Of a stretch of DNA of 64,000 nucleotides, positions 10,207 through 19,616 are shown piece after piece. How positions within the stretch are numbered: position 1 is the stretch's first letter; each line of letters begins with the position of its first letter. The notes under the pieces were generated by a model. It worked only from the letters and a program-made list of their open reading frames with translations. It was not told the origin of the DNA and searched no databases. The stretch spans positions 372,001 to 436,000 of the forward strand of contig NZ_CP139301.1 of assembly GCF_034092395.1 (NCBI RefSeq), written 5' to 3'. Source of the stretch: Prochlorococcus sp. MIT 1307. GTDB taxonomy: Bacteria; Cyanobacteriota; Cyanobacteriia; PCC-6307; Cyanobiaceae. The position numbers and the translations under genes are program-made.

Positions 10207-10878
10207 ATGAATATCGATCTTGGAGAATATCAAAACAATAATCATCTAATATCACCATTAGAGATTAAATTCCCGAAATTTACACCAAAGTTAAATCTGG
10301 CAGTAATGGCCTCGGGCGAGGGAAGTAACTTTGAAGCACTGGTTCATGCAACAAGGGGGAAATTATTAGATGCAACCATATCCATATTAATTGTAAATAA
10401 TCCCAATTGTAATGCAATAAATAAAGCCAAGAAATTGAATGTTCCATTTACCATAATAAATCATAAGGAATATCGAAATCGCGAACAACTTGATTGTGAA
10501 ATAATAAATCGACTGAAGAATCTATCTATAGATGGAATAATAATGGCTGGTTGGATGAGAATAGTTACCAATGTATTAATTAAAGCCTATCCAGATAGAA
10601 TCATAAATATCCATCCATCACTACTGCCAAGTTTTCCTGGTATAAATGCTATCGAACAAGCTCTTAAAGAAAAAGTCTGTATAACCGGCTGTTCAGTACA
10701 TCTAGTAAGAGAAAAAGTTGATAATGGACCAATTTTAATTCAAGCAGCCGTTCCAGTTTTAACTTCAGATAATAAGATTACTTTATCTAGAAAAATTCAA
10801 ATTCAAGAACATCGTATTTTACCTATAGGGGTATCTATTGCTGGACAAAATTGGAGACATATGAAATCTTATGGGTAG
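10207..10878 (+). CDS. purN: Phosphoribosylglycinamide formyltransferase
   Basis: PurN transfers a formyl group from 10-formyl-tetrahydrofolate to GAR in purine synthesis. The 223-residue protein has the GAR-binding start AVMASGEGSNFEALV near 33. The catalytic region is intact: IINIHPSLLPSFPG near 137-150 with the Asn and His, and the catalytic Asp in KVDNGPILIQ near 175. About 30 residues precede the conserved core, slightly more than in enterobacterial PurN. The 3' end overlaps the convergent argC gene by 10 nt. Confidence 0.95.
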   Translation: MNIDLGEYQNNNHLISPLEIKFPKFTPKLNLAVMASGEGSNFEALVHATRGKLLDATISILIVNNPNCNAINKAKKLNVPFTIINHKEYRNREQLDCEIINRLKNLSIDGIIMAGWMRIVTNVLIKAYPDRIINIHPSLLPSFPGINAIEQALKEKVCITGCSVHLVREKVDNGPILIQAAVPVLTSDNKITLSRKIQIQEHRILPIGVSIAGQNWRHMKSYG

Positions 10879-11963
10879 AAAGGTTTTAAAGGAAGTCCAG
10901 TTTCCTGGGGCAATCCTGCCATTATATTTAAATTTTGAATTCCTTGTCCTGCCTGTCCTTTAACTAAGTTATCTATTACACTTATCAGTACAAGCTGACC
11001 AGTTCTCGAGTCAACTTGTACTGATAATAATGCTCTATTTGTTTGCCTAACCCATTTAGTCGATGGATATGTTCCTACTTGCATTATTCCTATATTAGGT
11101 TGATCTCTATAAACAGTCTCTAGGACTGTCAAGCAATCATCAGCTGTAAGTCCAGGATCTCTTAATCTTCCATAAACAGTAGAAAGTATACCTCTAACCA
11201 TTGGAACTAAGTGAGGTGTAAATTGTAGTTGAATTTCTTGACCTGCAACTAAAGTAGCTTGCTCCTCTATTTCAGAGGTATGTCTATGACCAATTACACC
11301 ATAAGGTGAAATTGCTTCTGAAGCTTCAGAAAGAAGTAAAGCCTCCTTAGGAGAGCGACCTCCACCTGATGTCCCCGTCTTAGAATCAATTATTAGACCA
11401 TCGTTATAAATTAACCCCTGTTTAAGGAAAGGTAATAAAGGAAGTAAACTAGCTGTAGGAAAACAACCTGGAGAGGAAACTATTCTTGCTTTAGATATCT
11501 GGTTTGTATTCCACTCGGAAAGTCCATATATAGCCTCATTACATAAATCATGATCCCTACGATTGTATAATTTTGACTCTTTAATGTATATTTGCTTCCA
11601 TTGTTCCAGAGAATTGTATCTATAATCCGCTGATAAATCTAGAACTCTTACATTGCGCTCTAAAAGTTCAGGCACAATTTGACTTGCTAAGCCATTTGGA
11701 AGACTAAGTATTGCAAAATCTGCATTTTTAGATATTTTTTCTGGATCTGCTTTTTCTATAGAAGGATTGTTTTCTAAAGGCAAAAAAGGACAAAGTTCAT
11801 TCCATCGCCTACCAGCACTTTTGTCTCCAGCCAAATATGTAACATTGAAATATGGATGATCATTTAAAAGTCTTATGGATTGAAGACCTCCATAACCTGA
11901 AGCTCCAACAATCGCGACCCGACTATTTGAGCCATCCATAGCTTTAAAGGTCGTGCTAAGCAT
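10869..11963 (-). CDS. argC: N-acetyl-gamma-glutamyl-phosphate reductase
   Basis: Catalyses the NADPH-dependent reduction step of arginine synthesis. The nucleotide-binding motif VAIVGASGYGGLQSIRLL is near the N-terminus, the catalytic cysteine is in VSSPGCFPTASLLPL near residue 155, and the substrate region SGTSGGGRSPKEALL and HRHTSEIEEQ are intact. The open frame extends four codons upstream to a TTG at 11975; I prefer the ATG at 11963. It is divergent from ribBA across a short gap of about 75 nt and overlaps purN by 10 nt at the 3' end. Confidence 0.95.
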   Translation of the reverse strand: MLSTTFKAMDGSNSRVAIVGASGYGGLQSIRLLNDHPYFNVTYLAGDKSAGRRWNELCPFLPLENNPSIEKADPEKISKNADFAILSLPNGLASQIVPELLERNVRVLDLSADYRYNSLEQWKQIYIKESKLYNRRDHDLCNEAIYGLSEWNTNQISKARIVSSPGCFPTASLLPLLPFLKQGLIYNDGLIIDSKTGTSGGGRSPKEALLLSEASEAISPYGVIGHRHTSEIEEQATLVAGQEIQLQFTPHLVPMVRGILSTVYGRLRDPGLTADDCLTVLETVYRDQPNIGIMQVGTYPSTKWVRQTNRALLSVQVDSRTGQLVLISVIDNLVKGQAGQGIQNLNIMAGLPQETGLPLKPFYP

Positions 11964-12039
11964 TACAATTTCCAATTATAGAAATTTTACTTCCGTAGAT
12001 AATCAGTAAAGGCTCCTTGATCCTTAGAATCATTAGAAG

Positions 12040-13722
12040 TTGAAATCAAACGACTCCATCGAAATCAAGTTTGACCATATCGCCGATGCACTAGCCGCTA
12101 TACGCAACGGGGAGTGCGTTGTAGTTGTCGATGATGAGCGTCGAGAAAACGAAGGAGATCTTATTTGCGCAGCAGAATTTGCTACTCCAGAGCAAATCAA
12201 TTTCATGGCAACTGAAGCGCGTGGGCTTATTTGCCTTGCAATGCAAGGCAGCCGCTTAGATCAACTAGATCTTCCTTTAATGGTTGACAGAAATACTGAT
12301 TCCAACCAAACAGCTTTTACAGTAAGCATTGATGCTGGGCCTGAATTTGGTGTAACTACTGGTATTTCTGCTGAAGATAGAGCAAGAACAATACAAATAG
12401 CCTTAAAGGCTGAGACCAAACCTATAGATCTTCGACGGCCTGGCCACATATTTCCACTCAGAGCTAAAAAAGGTGGTGTTTTAAAAAGAGCTGGACACAC
12501 AGAAGCCGCTGTTGATTTATCTGAATTGTCAGGCCTATCTCCCGCAGGTGTGATTTGCGAAATACAAAATTCAGATGGATCTATGGCAAGGCTCCCACAC
12601 TTACATGATTATGCGAGGAGTTGGGGGTTGAAGCTAATTTCAATTGCAGATTTAATACGTTACCGTTTAGAGAATCAACGATTTGTGCACAGAAAAGCAA
12701 CTGCAAAATTGCCTAGCTTATTTGGTGGTTTTAACGCTATAGGTTATAAAAATGAACTTGATGGATCAGAACATGTTGCCCTAATTAAAGGAACTCCAGG
12801 AGATTTAAAAGAACCAGTTCTAGTCAGAATGCACTCTGAGTGCTTAACAGGAGATGCATTTGGTTCTTTAAGATGTGATTGTAGACCCCAACTTGAAGCT
12901 GCACTTGCAAGGATAGAACAAGAAGGTGAAGGGGTAGTGGTATATCTACGACAGGAAGGAAGGGGAATTGGGTTAATAAATAAACTTAGAGCGTATAGTC
13001 TTCAAGATGGCGGATTAGATACTGTTGAAGCAAATGAGAAATTAGGATTCCCCGCAGATCTAAGAAATTATGGTGTGGGAGCACAGATTTTGACAGACCT
13101 AGGAATTCATCGATTAAAATTACTCACAAATAATCCAAGAAAAATTGCAGGATTAGGAGGATATGGCCTGCAAGTAGAGCATCGAGTACCTTTAGTAATA
13201 TGTCCTGGTGATCATAATGAAGCGTATCTTGCTGTAAAAAAAGAAAAGTTAGGTCATTTAATTGAACCAAAAATTGATCATGAAACATCAAATAATGAGA
13301 TAGGAAGACATATCGTTGTTTTTTGGGATGGCAATATTGACAAGCTAAAGCAAGCTGAGCTAATTGATGATGCTAATAAAATCTCAGTAATTAATAATAT
13401 AGAATTAAAAAATGAAACTTCATCTAGATTGATTGCACTATGGGGAAGCCCTACTTTTATGTGGAGGGTTATAGCTATAAGTAATAGTCATGATTCTTGT
13501 ATAAAAAACTCCTCTTTAGAAAATTTTCTAAAGAGGGTAGCAAAATGGGATAGAACTACAAGAGTGGGGCTATTTAAAACAAATAAAGTTCAACAAGTTT
13601 TTCACCCCTCACAAAACATTCGAAATGAGTCAAAAGATATAAAACAACTGCTACTTGATAATAAAATAGATTTTAATGATGCCAATCAAACTCATATACC
13701 TAACATGATAATTTGGTCATAG
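12040..13722 (+). CDS. ribBA: Bifunctional RibBA: 3,4-dihydroxy-2-butanone-4-phosphate synthase / GTP cyclohydrolase II
   Basis: Supplies both precursors of riboflavin. Residues about 8-205 form the DHBP synthase ([17 protein letters not shown] near 31, with acidic metal ligands; [12 protein letters not shown] near 132). Residues about 215-410 form GTP cyclohydrolase II (zinc cysteines in [18 protein letters not shown] near 265; [12 protein letters not shown] near 307). A further roughly 145 residues after 415 match neither enzyme domain. I know similar extensions from picocyanobacterial RibBA, function unclear. The start is a TTG at 12040; the next in-frame Met lies inside the catalytic domain. 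The 3' part contains a 26-nt perfect palindrome, listed separately. Confidence 0.95.
   Translation: MKSNDSIEIKFDHIADALAAIRNGECVVVVDDERRENEGDLICAAEFATPEQINFMATEARGLICLAMQGSRLDQLDLPLMVDRNTDSNQTAFTVSIDAGPEFGVTTGISAEDRARTIQIALKAETKPIDLRRPGHIFPLRAKKGGVLKRAGHTEAAVDLSELSGLSPAGVICEIQNSDGSMARLPHLHDYARSWGLKLISIADLIRYRLENQRFVHRKATAKLPSLFGGFNAIGYKNELDGSEHVALIKGTPGDLKEPVLVRMHSECLTGDAFGSLRCDCRPQLEAALARIEQEGEGVVVYLRQEGRGIGLINKLRAYSLQDGGLDTVEANEKLGFPADLRNYGVGAQILTDLGIHRLKLLTNNPRKIAGLGGYGLQVEHRVPLVICPGDHNEAYLAVKKEKLGHLIEPKIDHETSNNEIGRHIVVFWDGNIDKLKQAELIDDANKISVINNIELKNETSSRLIALWGSPTFMWRVIAISNSHDSCIKNSSLENFLKRVAKWDRTTRVGLFKTNKVQQVFHPSQNIRNESKDIKQLLLDNKIDFNDANQTHIPNMIIWS
13503..13536 (-). terminator. Probable intrinsic terminator on the minus strand, inside ribBA
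   Basis: Positions 13511-13536 are a perfect 26-nt palindrome (13 nt each side; in practice an 11-bp stem with an AATT loop). On the minus strand it is followed after two bases by six T residues (the A-run at 13503-13508). This is the layout of a Rho-independent terminator for leftward transcription. Leftward transcripts would come from ppiB, whose stop lies about 200 nt upstream, giving its mRNA a 3' tail antisense to ribBA. On the plus strand no T-run follows the hairpin. Termination itself is inferred. Confidence 0.6.
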
Positions 13723-13736
13723 TCTTTTAAGACTAT
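13719..13736. other. Inverted repeat joining the stop codons of ribBA and ppiB
   Basis: An 18-nt inverted repeat, with at least 7 paired bases each side, covers the 10-nt gap between two convergent genes. The ribBA stop TAG (13720-13722) pairs exactly with the complement of the ppiB stop (13733-13735). It could form a small hairpin in either transcript. No clear T-run follows on either strand, so it is not a textbook terminator. Confidence 0.45.
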
Positions 13737-14170
13737 TGAATTGCAATTTTATTTATCTTTGAACCATTCTTCAACATAAGGACAATATCTATATTTTTTG
13801 TTTCTCCGAAGACAGTGTGAACTCCATCCAAATGAGGTTGAGGTTGATGAACAATAAAAAACTGACTTCCACCGGTATTTTTTCCTGCATGAGCCATGGA
13901 CAATGAACCTGAGAGATGTTTGTTCTTATTAATTTCACAGTCAATCGTATAACCTGGCCCACCAGTACCCGCAATACCTTTAGCTCCATCTCTCGAATTT
14001 GGACAACCACCTTGGGCCATAAAACCATCTATAACTCTATGGAAACAAAGCCCATCATAAAAACCCTCTTTTGCCAGTTTAACAAAATTTGCCACCGTAT
14101 TAGGTGCATCATCCTCAAATAAATCAAGCTCTATTAAGCCTGCCTCTGTATCCATAAGAGCCTTAACCAT
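13733..14170 (-). CDS. ppiB: Peptidyl-prolyl cis-trans isomerase, cyclophilin type
   Basis: A single-domain cyclophilin of 145 residues that speeds proline isomerisation during folding. Conserved parts are [15 protein letters not shown] near 43-57 (catalytic Arg, Phe and Gln) and [15 protein letters not shown] near 93-107 with the substrate pocket. [10 protein letters not shown] follows near 114. There is no signal peptide, so it acts in the cytoplasm. It lies downstream of murQ on the same strand with a gap of about 117 nt, and is convergent with ribBA. Confidence 0.94.
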   Translation of the reverse strand: MVKALMDTEAGLIELDLFEDDAPNTVANFVKLAKEGFYDGLCFHRVIDGFMAQGGCPNSRDGAKGIAGTGGPGYTIDCEINKNKHLSGSLSMAHAGKNTGGSQFFIVHQPQPHLDGVHTVFGETKNIDIVLMLKNGSKINKIAIQ

Positions 14171-14287
14171 TTAATCTTAAAAAGCAATAATAATTAATCA
14201 TAACACAAATGCAGCAAGTTTAAAAGAAGGGATCGAATTTAGTCGGCAAGAGAATTCATTGCATAGGTGAATTCTTTATAAGATAAA

Positions 14288-15202
14288 TTATTTGCTAGGA
14301 TAATCTATTACATTTAAAGCTTCTCTAAGTGAATAATTATTTGCCTTAAGTATATTTTGTGCGTTATCAATATCCAAGTTTCCTAAGGCCATTAATAAGG
14401 ATAATTTAACAGATCCATTACTTATTTCTAACAATTCTGCTCCTTCCTTCCTATTTATGTCAGCCAAGTCAGCCAAAATTCTTAAAGCTCTATCCATTAA
14501 CTTACTATTTTTAACTGCAACATCAATCATTTTGTTTCCATAAACTTTTCCTAGTTTTACCATCAATATTGTAGAAATCATATTTAATGTCATCTTAGTA
14601 GCTGTAGCTGCCTTTAAGCGAGTCGAGCCTGACAATAATTCCGGGCCTGTTATTAACCTTATATCTACATCGCATTCTAAACGAGCTTGTTCTGCAGGGA
14701 CTGATGCAATTGCAATTGATAGGGCTCCAATCCTAATGGCATGAGAAAGAGCAGATTTAACATAAGCCGTTGTTCCTCCTGCAGTAATACCTATTAAACA
14801 ATCATTACTTGAAAAATTACGAGAATTAAGATCTTCTATTGATAAATACTCTAAATCCTCTAAGCCTTCAGAGCTAGTTGTTAAAGCTGCCGAACCTCCT
14901 GCAATGACACCTTGTATTAAATCAGGTGGGGAGCAAAATGTTGGTGGACATTCTGAAGCATCTAAAACACCTAATCTCCCAGAAGTTCCTGTACCCAAGT
15001 AAAACAAATTTCCTCCATTTTTCATCCTTGGTAATATCAAATCAATAGTCTTTATAATTTCTGGTATAGCTTTTGCAACTGCTAATTGTGGTTGAATATC
15101 TTCCTCTGAAAACAACCTAACCAATTCTGATGTAGAAAGTTGATCTAGATTTAGACTTCTTTCATTAGACATTTCTGTCATTAATTCGCCTCGGTCTTCC
15201 AT
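14288..15202 (-). CDS. murQ: N-acetylmuramic acid 6-phosphate etherase
   Basis: MurQ cleaves the lactyl ether of MurNAc-6-phosphate, giving GlcNAc-6-phosphate and lactate for cell-wall sugar recycling. The 304-residue protein has the SIS-domain signature LGTGTSGRLGVLDASECPPTF near 70-90. The catalytic Glu is in SSEGLEDL near 110, followed by GITAGGTTAYVKSAL near 138 and RLKAATATKMTLN near 195. Three Met codons fall within the first 11 residues, so the start is uncertain by up to 30 nt. It begins 17 nt after the DUF3110 gene on the same strand, so it is probably in one transcript with it. Confidence 0.93.
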   Translation of the reverse strand: MEDRGELMTEMSNERSLNLDQLSTSELVRLFSEEDIQPQLAVAKAIPEIIKTIDLILPRMKNGGNLFYLGTGTSGRLGVLDASECPPTFCSPPDLIQGVIAGGSAALTTSSEGLEDLEYLSIEDLNSRNFSSNDCLIGITAGGTTAYVKSALSHAIRIGALSIAIASVPAEQARLECDVDIRLITGPELLSGSTRLKAATATKMTLNMISTILMVKLGKVYGNKMIDVAVKNSKLMDRALRILADLADINRKEGAELLEISNGSVKLSLLMALGNLDIDNAQNILKANNYSLREALNVIDYPSK

Positions 15203-15219
15203 AAGATTAATAATTATCT

Positions 15220-15603
15220 TTAAATTAAACCCTCAAGACTTCTTCTAAAGTCGTCTAGTCCTTCATCTTTATCCTCTTCTTTTTGTTGAGAATAAGATGT
15301 TTCTCTATTTTGTTGTGGAGGAACTAATAATAATCTGTCCTCATCATTTTCTGGTACAAAACCAGCCTCTACGAATCTATTTTCATATCCAGATTGTGTA
15401 CAAAAGATTTCTATTTCTTCTCTATCAATACTAACAACAGATGGGCAGGGAAAGTCTTGTGCTTCTAACAACCCACAATATCTATCAGCATCATCTTTAT
15501 TCTCAAACATTAACACGATTGTTTTTCCAGCAAGTTCTAGAGAATGAATTCCCTCGCTATCTTTCCCAACTGAATAAAGTAAAACGTAAACTTGCTTGGT
15601 CAT
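15220..15603 (-). CDS. DUF3110 family protein
   Basis: A small soluble protein of 127 residues with the start VYVLLYSVGKDSEGIHSL and a central region ENKDDADRYCGLLEAQDFP, as in the cyanobacterial and plastid DUF3110 family. The fold looks like a small alpha/beta domain for about 95 residues. The last 30 residues are polar and Gln/Glu-rich and probably disordered. No catalytic motif is visible and the role is unknown. It lies 40 nt downstream of dnaJ and 17 nt upstream of murQ on the same strand. Confidence 0.8.
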   Translation of the reverse strand: MTKQVYVLLYSVGKDSEGIHSLELAGKTIVLMFENKDDADRYCGLLEAQDFPCPSVVSIDREEIEIFCTQSGYENRFVEAGFVPENDEDRLLLVPPQQNRETSYSQQKEEDKDEGLDDFRRSLEGLI

Positions 15604-15643
15604 AATCAGTTAATTTTTTTGTGGTTAAGGTTAGCTATGTGTT

Positions 15644-16546
15644 TCATAATTGATCTCCTTCTAAAGAGATTTCTTGAAGTCTTTTATACAAGGCATCCTC
15701 AGCATCTCCTAAATCGGCAGGTATAACAACCACAATCTCAACTAGTTGATCACCACGTCTTCCTTCGAACTCTAATCCCCTTCCTCTTAATCTTAGTAAT
15801 CTGCCACTAGATGAACGTGGTGGAACTTGAAGAGTAACTTGACCAGTAAGGGTTGGGATGTCGACCGCACAACCTAAGACAGCTTCTGGTGGAAACAACT
15901 CAAGTTTATAAAGGACTCTAAGACCATCTATTCTTAGACCATCATCTGTTTGTACTCTTAATTGAAGAAAGTGATCTCGGCCACCTAAAGCTACGCCTGC
16001 AAGCCTCAACCGCCATCCATCTCCAGCAAAAGGTGGGGTCCTTATTTCGACGATTGTTCCATCAATAAGCTCAAGCTCAACAGAAGTCCCATACAACGCC
16101 TCTTCTGGACTTAATTCTATTAATGTTTCTAAGTCCTCAGTTACCTGTACCGGAGGTGATGAAGGAGGAGATGATTTTTCTGGGGAGTTATAAGAAAATT
16201 CAACAGAAATCTGATCTTCTTCTTCTTCTTGCTCTGAATCGATAGGTATGCCTAAAACAACATCTAGATATTTATTAAAATCAGGAAACCCACTAGAGAA
16301 AGGGTCTTGATTCTCTGAGTATAAATTTAATGAGTCTTCCCATACCTTTCTTTTTCGTGGATCACTAAGAACCGCATACGCCTCGTTAACTAATTTAAAT
16401 CTCTCTTCTGCTTGCGAATCATTTACATTTAAGTCTGGATGCCATCTTCTGGCTTCTCGTCTAAAGGCCCTTTTCAATTGTTCAGGATTACTATCAGGAG
16501 AAATGCCTAATAATGACCAATAATTAGGATTATCTATAGAAGTCAT
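15644..16546 (-). CDS. DnaJ-type co-chaperone (J domain plus C-terminal substrate domain)
   Basis: A 300-residue Hsp40 that stimulates an Hsp70 partner. The J domain occupies about residues 1-65 with the HPD motif in RRWHPDLNVND. An acidic, Ser/Pro-rich linker follows (about 95-145). Two DnaJ C-terminal beta-domains make up the rest (LSPEEALYGTSVELEL; LQVPPRSSSGRLLRLRGRG). There is no zinc-finger cysteine cluster, so it is a type B, CbpA-like DnaJ. I take the Met before TSIDNPNYWSLLG; the frame extends eight codons upstream. It overlaps the end of the adjacent dnaK by 17 nt, so the two are translationally linked. Confidence 0.92.
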   Translation of the reverse strand: MTSIDNPNYWSLLGISPDSNPEQLKRAFRREARRWHPDLNVNDSQAEERFKLVNEAYAVLSDPRKRKVWEDSLNLYSENQDPFSSGFPDFNKYLDVVLGIPIDSEQEEEEDQISVEFSYNSPEKSSPPSSPPVQVTEDLETLIELSPEEALYGTSVELELIDGTIVEIRTPPFAGDGWRLRLAGVALGGRDHFLQLRVQTDDGLRIDGLRVLYKLELFPPEAVLGCAVDIPTLTGQVTLQVPPRSSSGRLLRLRGRGLEFEGRRGDQLVEIVVVIPADLGDAEDALYKRLQEISLEGDQL

Positions 16547-18524
16547 TATCCCAGGGATCCCTAGAGTCACGATTTATATTTCCGCGTCTATCTGGTCTAC
16601 GATTTTGATAATCCCAAGGATCATCATCCCAATAATCATCTGAAAAGAGTTCATCTTTTAAAGAACCAAAAGTATTTTTTATACCTTGAAGTGGATTAGC
16701 TTCTGTTCGCTTTTCAGCAGATAACCTACGATTCAAACCAAACAAAGCCTCCTGTAAAGAAGCCACAGCAAGCTCTAACTCTTGTGGGTTATTTTCTTGA
16801 AGAAACTCTTCAACATCACGCACAGCTAATTCAACAGAGCGTTGCTGACGTTCTGCGCCATATGGGCCAAGCTCAAGGGAAGCATCTCTTAAACGTCTTT
16901 CAGCTTGTGCAACTAGTGTAAGAGCACTATTGCGTTTCTCAATCGAGGAACGTTTTCTTCTGTCTTCAGCCAATTTAGATTCAGCTTCTGATAACAAACG
17001 TTTAATTTCATCTTCATTGAGATTTGATCCACCCTGGATGTTGACTGACTGTTTTCTACCAGTTGTTCTATCTGTGGCACTAACTTCTAATATTCCATTT
17101 GAATCAATATCAAAAGCCACCTGTACTTGAGGGACTCCTCTCGGTGCTGGGGGAATGCCTGATAATCTAAATTTTCCTAAAGACTTGTTATCTCCAGCCA
17201 TTTGTCTCTCACCTTGCCAAACATGTATTTCTACCGATGATTGATTTGACTCAGAAGTACTAAATACATCAGATTGTCGAACTGGTATTGGAGTATTTCT
17301 AGGAATCAAAACTTTCATAAGACCTCCAACAGTTTCTAAGCCAAGTGAAAGTGGAGTCACATCATTAAGCAAAAGATCCCTTAATTCACCAGTTAATATT
17401 CCTGCTTGTATAGCAGCACCAACTGCTACTACTTCATCAGGATTGACTGACTGGCAAGGTGAGTTTTGTACAAGAGTTTTTACTAATTGTCTAACCATTG
17501 GCATTCTTGTACTACCACCTACAAGTACAACATCATCAACATCATCAGCTTTCCAGCCCGAATCAGTTAGAACTGATTGAACTGGATTAAGAAGTCGATC
17601 TAATAAATCAGGACAAAGACTTTCGAAAGTACTTCTATCCAGATTGGTTTCAATATGTAGTGGGCCATCTGGCCCAGTAGCAATAAAAGGAAGTGATATA
17701 GGCGTAGTTTGAACACCTGATAATTCTTGCTTAGCTTTTTCAGCTGCCTCTGTAAGGCGTTGCAATGCTTGACGATCTCTACGAAGATCCAAAGAATGTT
17801 TAGTCATAAATGAATTAGCAAGCCAATCAACAATCCGCTGATCGAAATCATTGCCGCCTAATTGGGTATCACCACATGTTGCCTTCACATCAAAAACGCC
17901 GTTAGCAACTCTCATTAGGGATACATCAAAAGTACCCCCACCTAAATCAAAAACAAGAACTCTTCGAACTGCACTTTTGTCAAAACCGTAAGCAAGTGCA
18001 GCTGCGGTAGGTTCATTCAGGATTCTTTCAACGTTTATTCCTGCCAACCTTGCTGCATCTCGAGTTGCCTGACGTTGAGAATCATTGAAATATGCTGGTA
18101 CTGTTACGACAGCACCATCAACAGTCTCCCCTAAATAAGTCTCAGCATCCTCTACCAATTTTCTTATGACACTAGCGACTAGCTCCTCTGGTGCATATTC
18201 TCTCTCTGTAGCAGGACAAGTAATTCTGATATTTCCTTGATCATTAGCACGGACGTTGTATGGAACCGACAGGCTGTTCTCTTCAAGCTCTTCCCAATTT
18301 CTCCCAACAAAACGCTTTAGATTCGAAAAAGTGTTCCTAGGGCTTAGTACTAATTGTCTTCGAGCTAGCTGGCCTACTAAAAGCTCGGTTTCTTTTGTAT
18401 ATCCAACAACTGAAGGTGTTGTGCGGCTACCTTCAGAATTAGCAATTACAACTGGCCGACCAGCTTCTAGAACCCCTGCGACGGAGTTGGTCGTCCCTAA
18501 ATCAATACCAATGATCCGCCCCAT
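16530..18524 (-). CDS. dnaK: Hsp70 chaperone DnaK (paralog with unusual C-terminal tail)
   Basis: The ATPase domain (about 1-380) has GIDLGTTNSVAGVLE, VPAYFNDSQRQATRDA, FDLGGGTFDVSLM and LVGGSTRMPMV. The substrate-binding domain follows with VTPLSLGLETVGGLM and the helical lid. I take the Met before GRIIGIDLGTTNS as start; the frame is open 13 codons further upstream. The last 35 residues are rich in Asp, Trp, Arg and Asn (DDYWDDDPWDYQNRR) and do not match the usual acidic DnaK tail. Cyanobacteria usually have several DnaK paralogs; this one seems DnaK1-like, which is inference. It is followed directly by its probable partner dnaJ. Confidence 0.93.
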   Translation of the reverse strand: MGRIIGIDLGTTNSVAGVLEAGRPVVIANSEGSRTTPSVVGYTKETELLVGQLARRQLVLSPRNTFSNLKRFVGRNWEELEENSLSVPYNVRANDQGNIRITCPATEREYAPEELVASVIRKLVEDAETYLGETVDGAVVTVPAYFNDSQRQATRDAARLAGINVERILNEPTAAALAYGFDKSAVRRVLVFDLGGGTFDVSLMRVANGVFDVKATCGDTQLGGNDFDQRIVDWLANSFMTKHSLDLRRDRQALQRLTEAAEKAKQELSGVQTTPISLPFIATGPDGPLHIETNLDRSTFESLCPDLLDRLLNPVQSVLTDSGWKADDVDDVVLVGGSTRMPMVRQLVKTLVQNSPCQSVNPDEVVAVGAAIQAGILTGELRDLLLNDVTPLSLGLETVGGLMKVLIPRNTPIPVRQSDVFSTSESNQSSVEIHVWQGERQMAGDNKSLGKFRLSGIPPAPRGVPQVQVAFDIDSNGILEVSATDRTTGRKQSVNIQGGSNLNEDEIKRLLSEAESKLAEDRRKRSSIEKRNSALTLVAQAERRLRDASLELGPYGAERQQRSVELAVRDVEEFLQENNPQELELAVASLQEALFGLNRRLSAEKRTEANPLQGIKNTFGSLKDELFSDDYWDDDPWDYQNRRPDRRGNINRDSRDPWDNDFYR

Positions 18525-18664
18525 GACTATTTGTATTGAAACCCCACCGTAACGGCCTCCCATTAAAAGCCAAAATATTTTTGTGTAGTGATGCCCACAT
18601 TATTAATGATTTCATAAAAAAAGCTATCAAGCGATTAGTTTTATAGGTATCAGCGCTCCAAATA

Positions 18665-19615
18665 GTGAATAAGGGTCAGAAAGACCAATACATCCTCAGA
18701 AGAAGACCTGACTCTGAAAGATTGGTAGATGACGGTTTTAAGAAGCTAACCATAACAATGGCTTCAATGGTTGCATTGTTGCTAGGTGGAATATTTTTAT
18801 TCGTCTTATTGGGAGCACAAGAGTCAATCAGTAGATATGGTGTTAAGTTCCTATTTACTTCTGAATGGAACTCAGTAACTGATCAATATGGTGCATTTAC
18901 TGCAATATATGGAACATTATTGACTTCATTAGCGGCAATAACTATCGCCGTCCCTCTTGGAGTTGGGACAGCATTAGTTATTACTGAAAATATCTTACCT
19001 CGAAAATTAGGTAACATCATTGGTGTAATGGTCGAATTACTCGCAGCAATACCATCAGTTGTGCTAGGGCTTTGGGCTATATTTATATTAGAACCTTTTT
19101 TAAGGCCATTTTTTTACTATTTATATAATCATTTTAGTTGGATTCCTATATTTAGTACTGAGCCAATTGGACCAGGAATTGCCCCTGCCATATTAATCTT
19201 AGTAATCATGATATTACCCATAATAACCTCAATATCTAGAGATTCACTCAATCAAATACCAATAACACTAAGAGAAGGTGCCTACGGAGTTGGGGCAACA
19301 AGATGGGTGGCTATATTTAGCATTTTATTACCAGCGGCGGTTTCCGGAATAACAGGCGGGGTTCTTCTAGCGCTTGGCAGAGCCATGGGAGAAACAATGG
19401 CAGTTACTATGATAATTGGTAATTCGCTGAATTTTAGTTGGTCCTTTTTATCTCCTGGAAATACGATTTCAGCAATGTTAGCCAATCAATTTGGAGAAGC
19501 TGATGGGGCCCAAGTATCTTCACTTCTATATGCTGCTTTGGTCTTAATGTTATTAACTCTAACTGTTAATATATTTGCTCAATGGTTGGTTAAGCGTCTG
19601 AGCCTAAAATACTAA
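18665..19615 (+). CDS. pstC: Phosphate ABC transporter permease PstC
   Basis: An inner-membrane permease of 316 residues for high-affinity phosphate import. About six membrane helices are visible, starting near residue 33. The permease signature lies around EGAYGVGATRWVAIFSILLPAAVSGI near 205-230. The motif GRAMGETMAVTMIIG near 237 is typical of PstC. The start is a GTG at 18665. It is followed 1 nt later by pstA. It is divergent from dnaK across about 140 nt. No pstS gene lies next to it. I looked for tandem Pho-box repeats upstream and saw none I could defend. Confidence 0.95.
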   Translation: MNKGQKDQYILRRRPDSERLVDDGFKKLTITMASMVALLLGGIFLFVLLGAQESISRYGVKFLFTSEWNSVTDQYGAFTAIYGTLLTSLAAITIAVPLGVGTALVITENILPRKLGNIIGVMVELLAAIPSVVLGLWAIFILEPFLRPFFYYLYNHFSWIPIFSTEPIGPGIAPAILILVIMILPIITSISRDSLNQIPITLREGAYGVGATRWVAIFSILLPAAVSGITGGVLLALGRAMGETMAVTMIIGNSLNFSWSFLSPGNTISAMLANQFGEADGAQVSSLLYAALVLMLLTLTVNIFAQWLVKRLSLKY

Positions 19616-19616
19616 A

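Noticed and set aside
18564-18664. Pho-box search upstream of pstC
   Set aside because: I found no set of three tandem PyTTAAPyPy-type repeats with regular spacing, so no operator is claimed.
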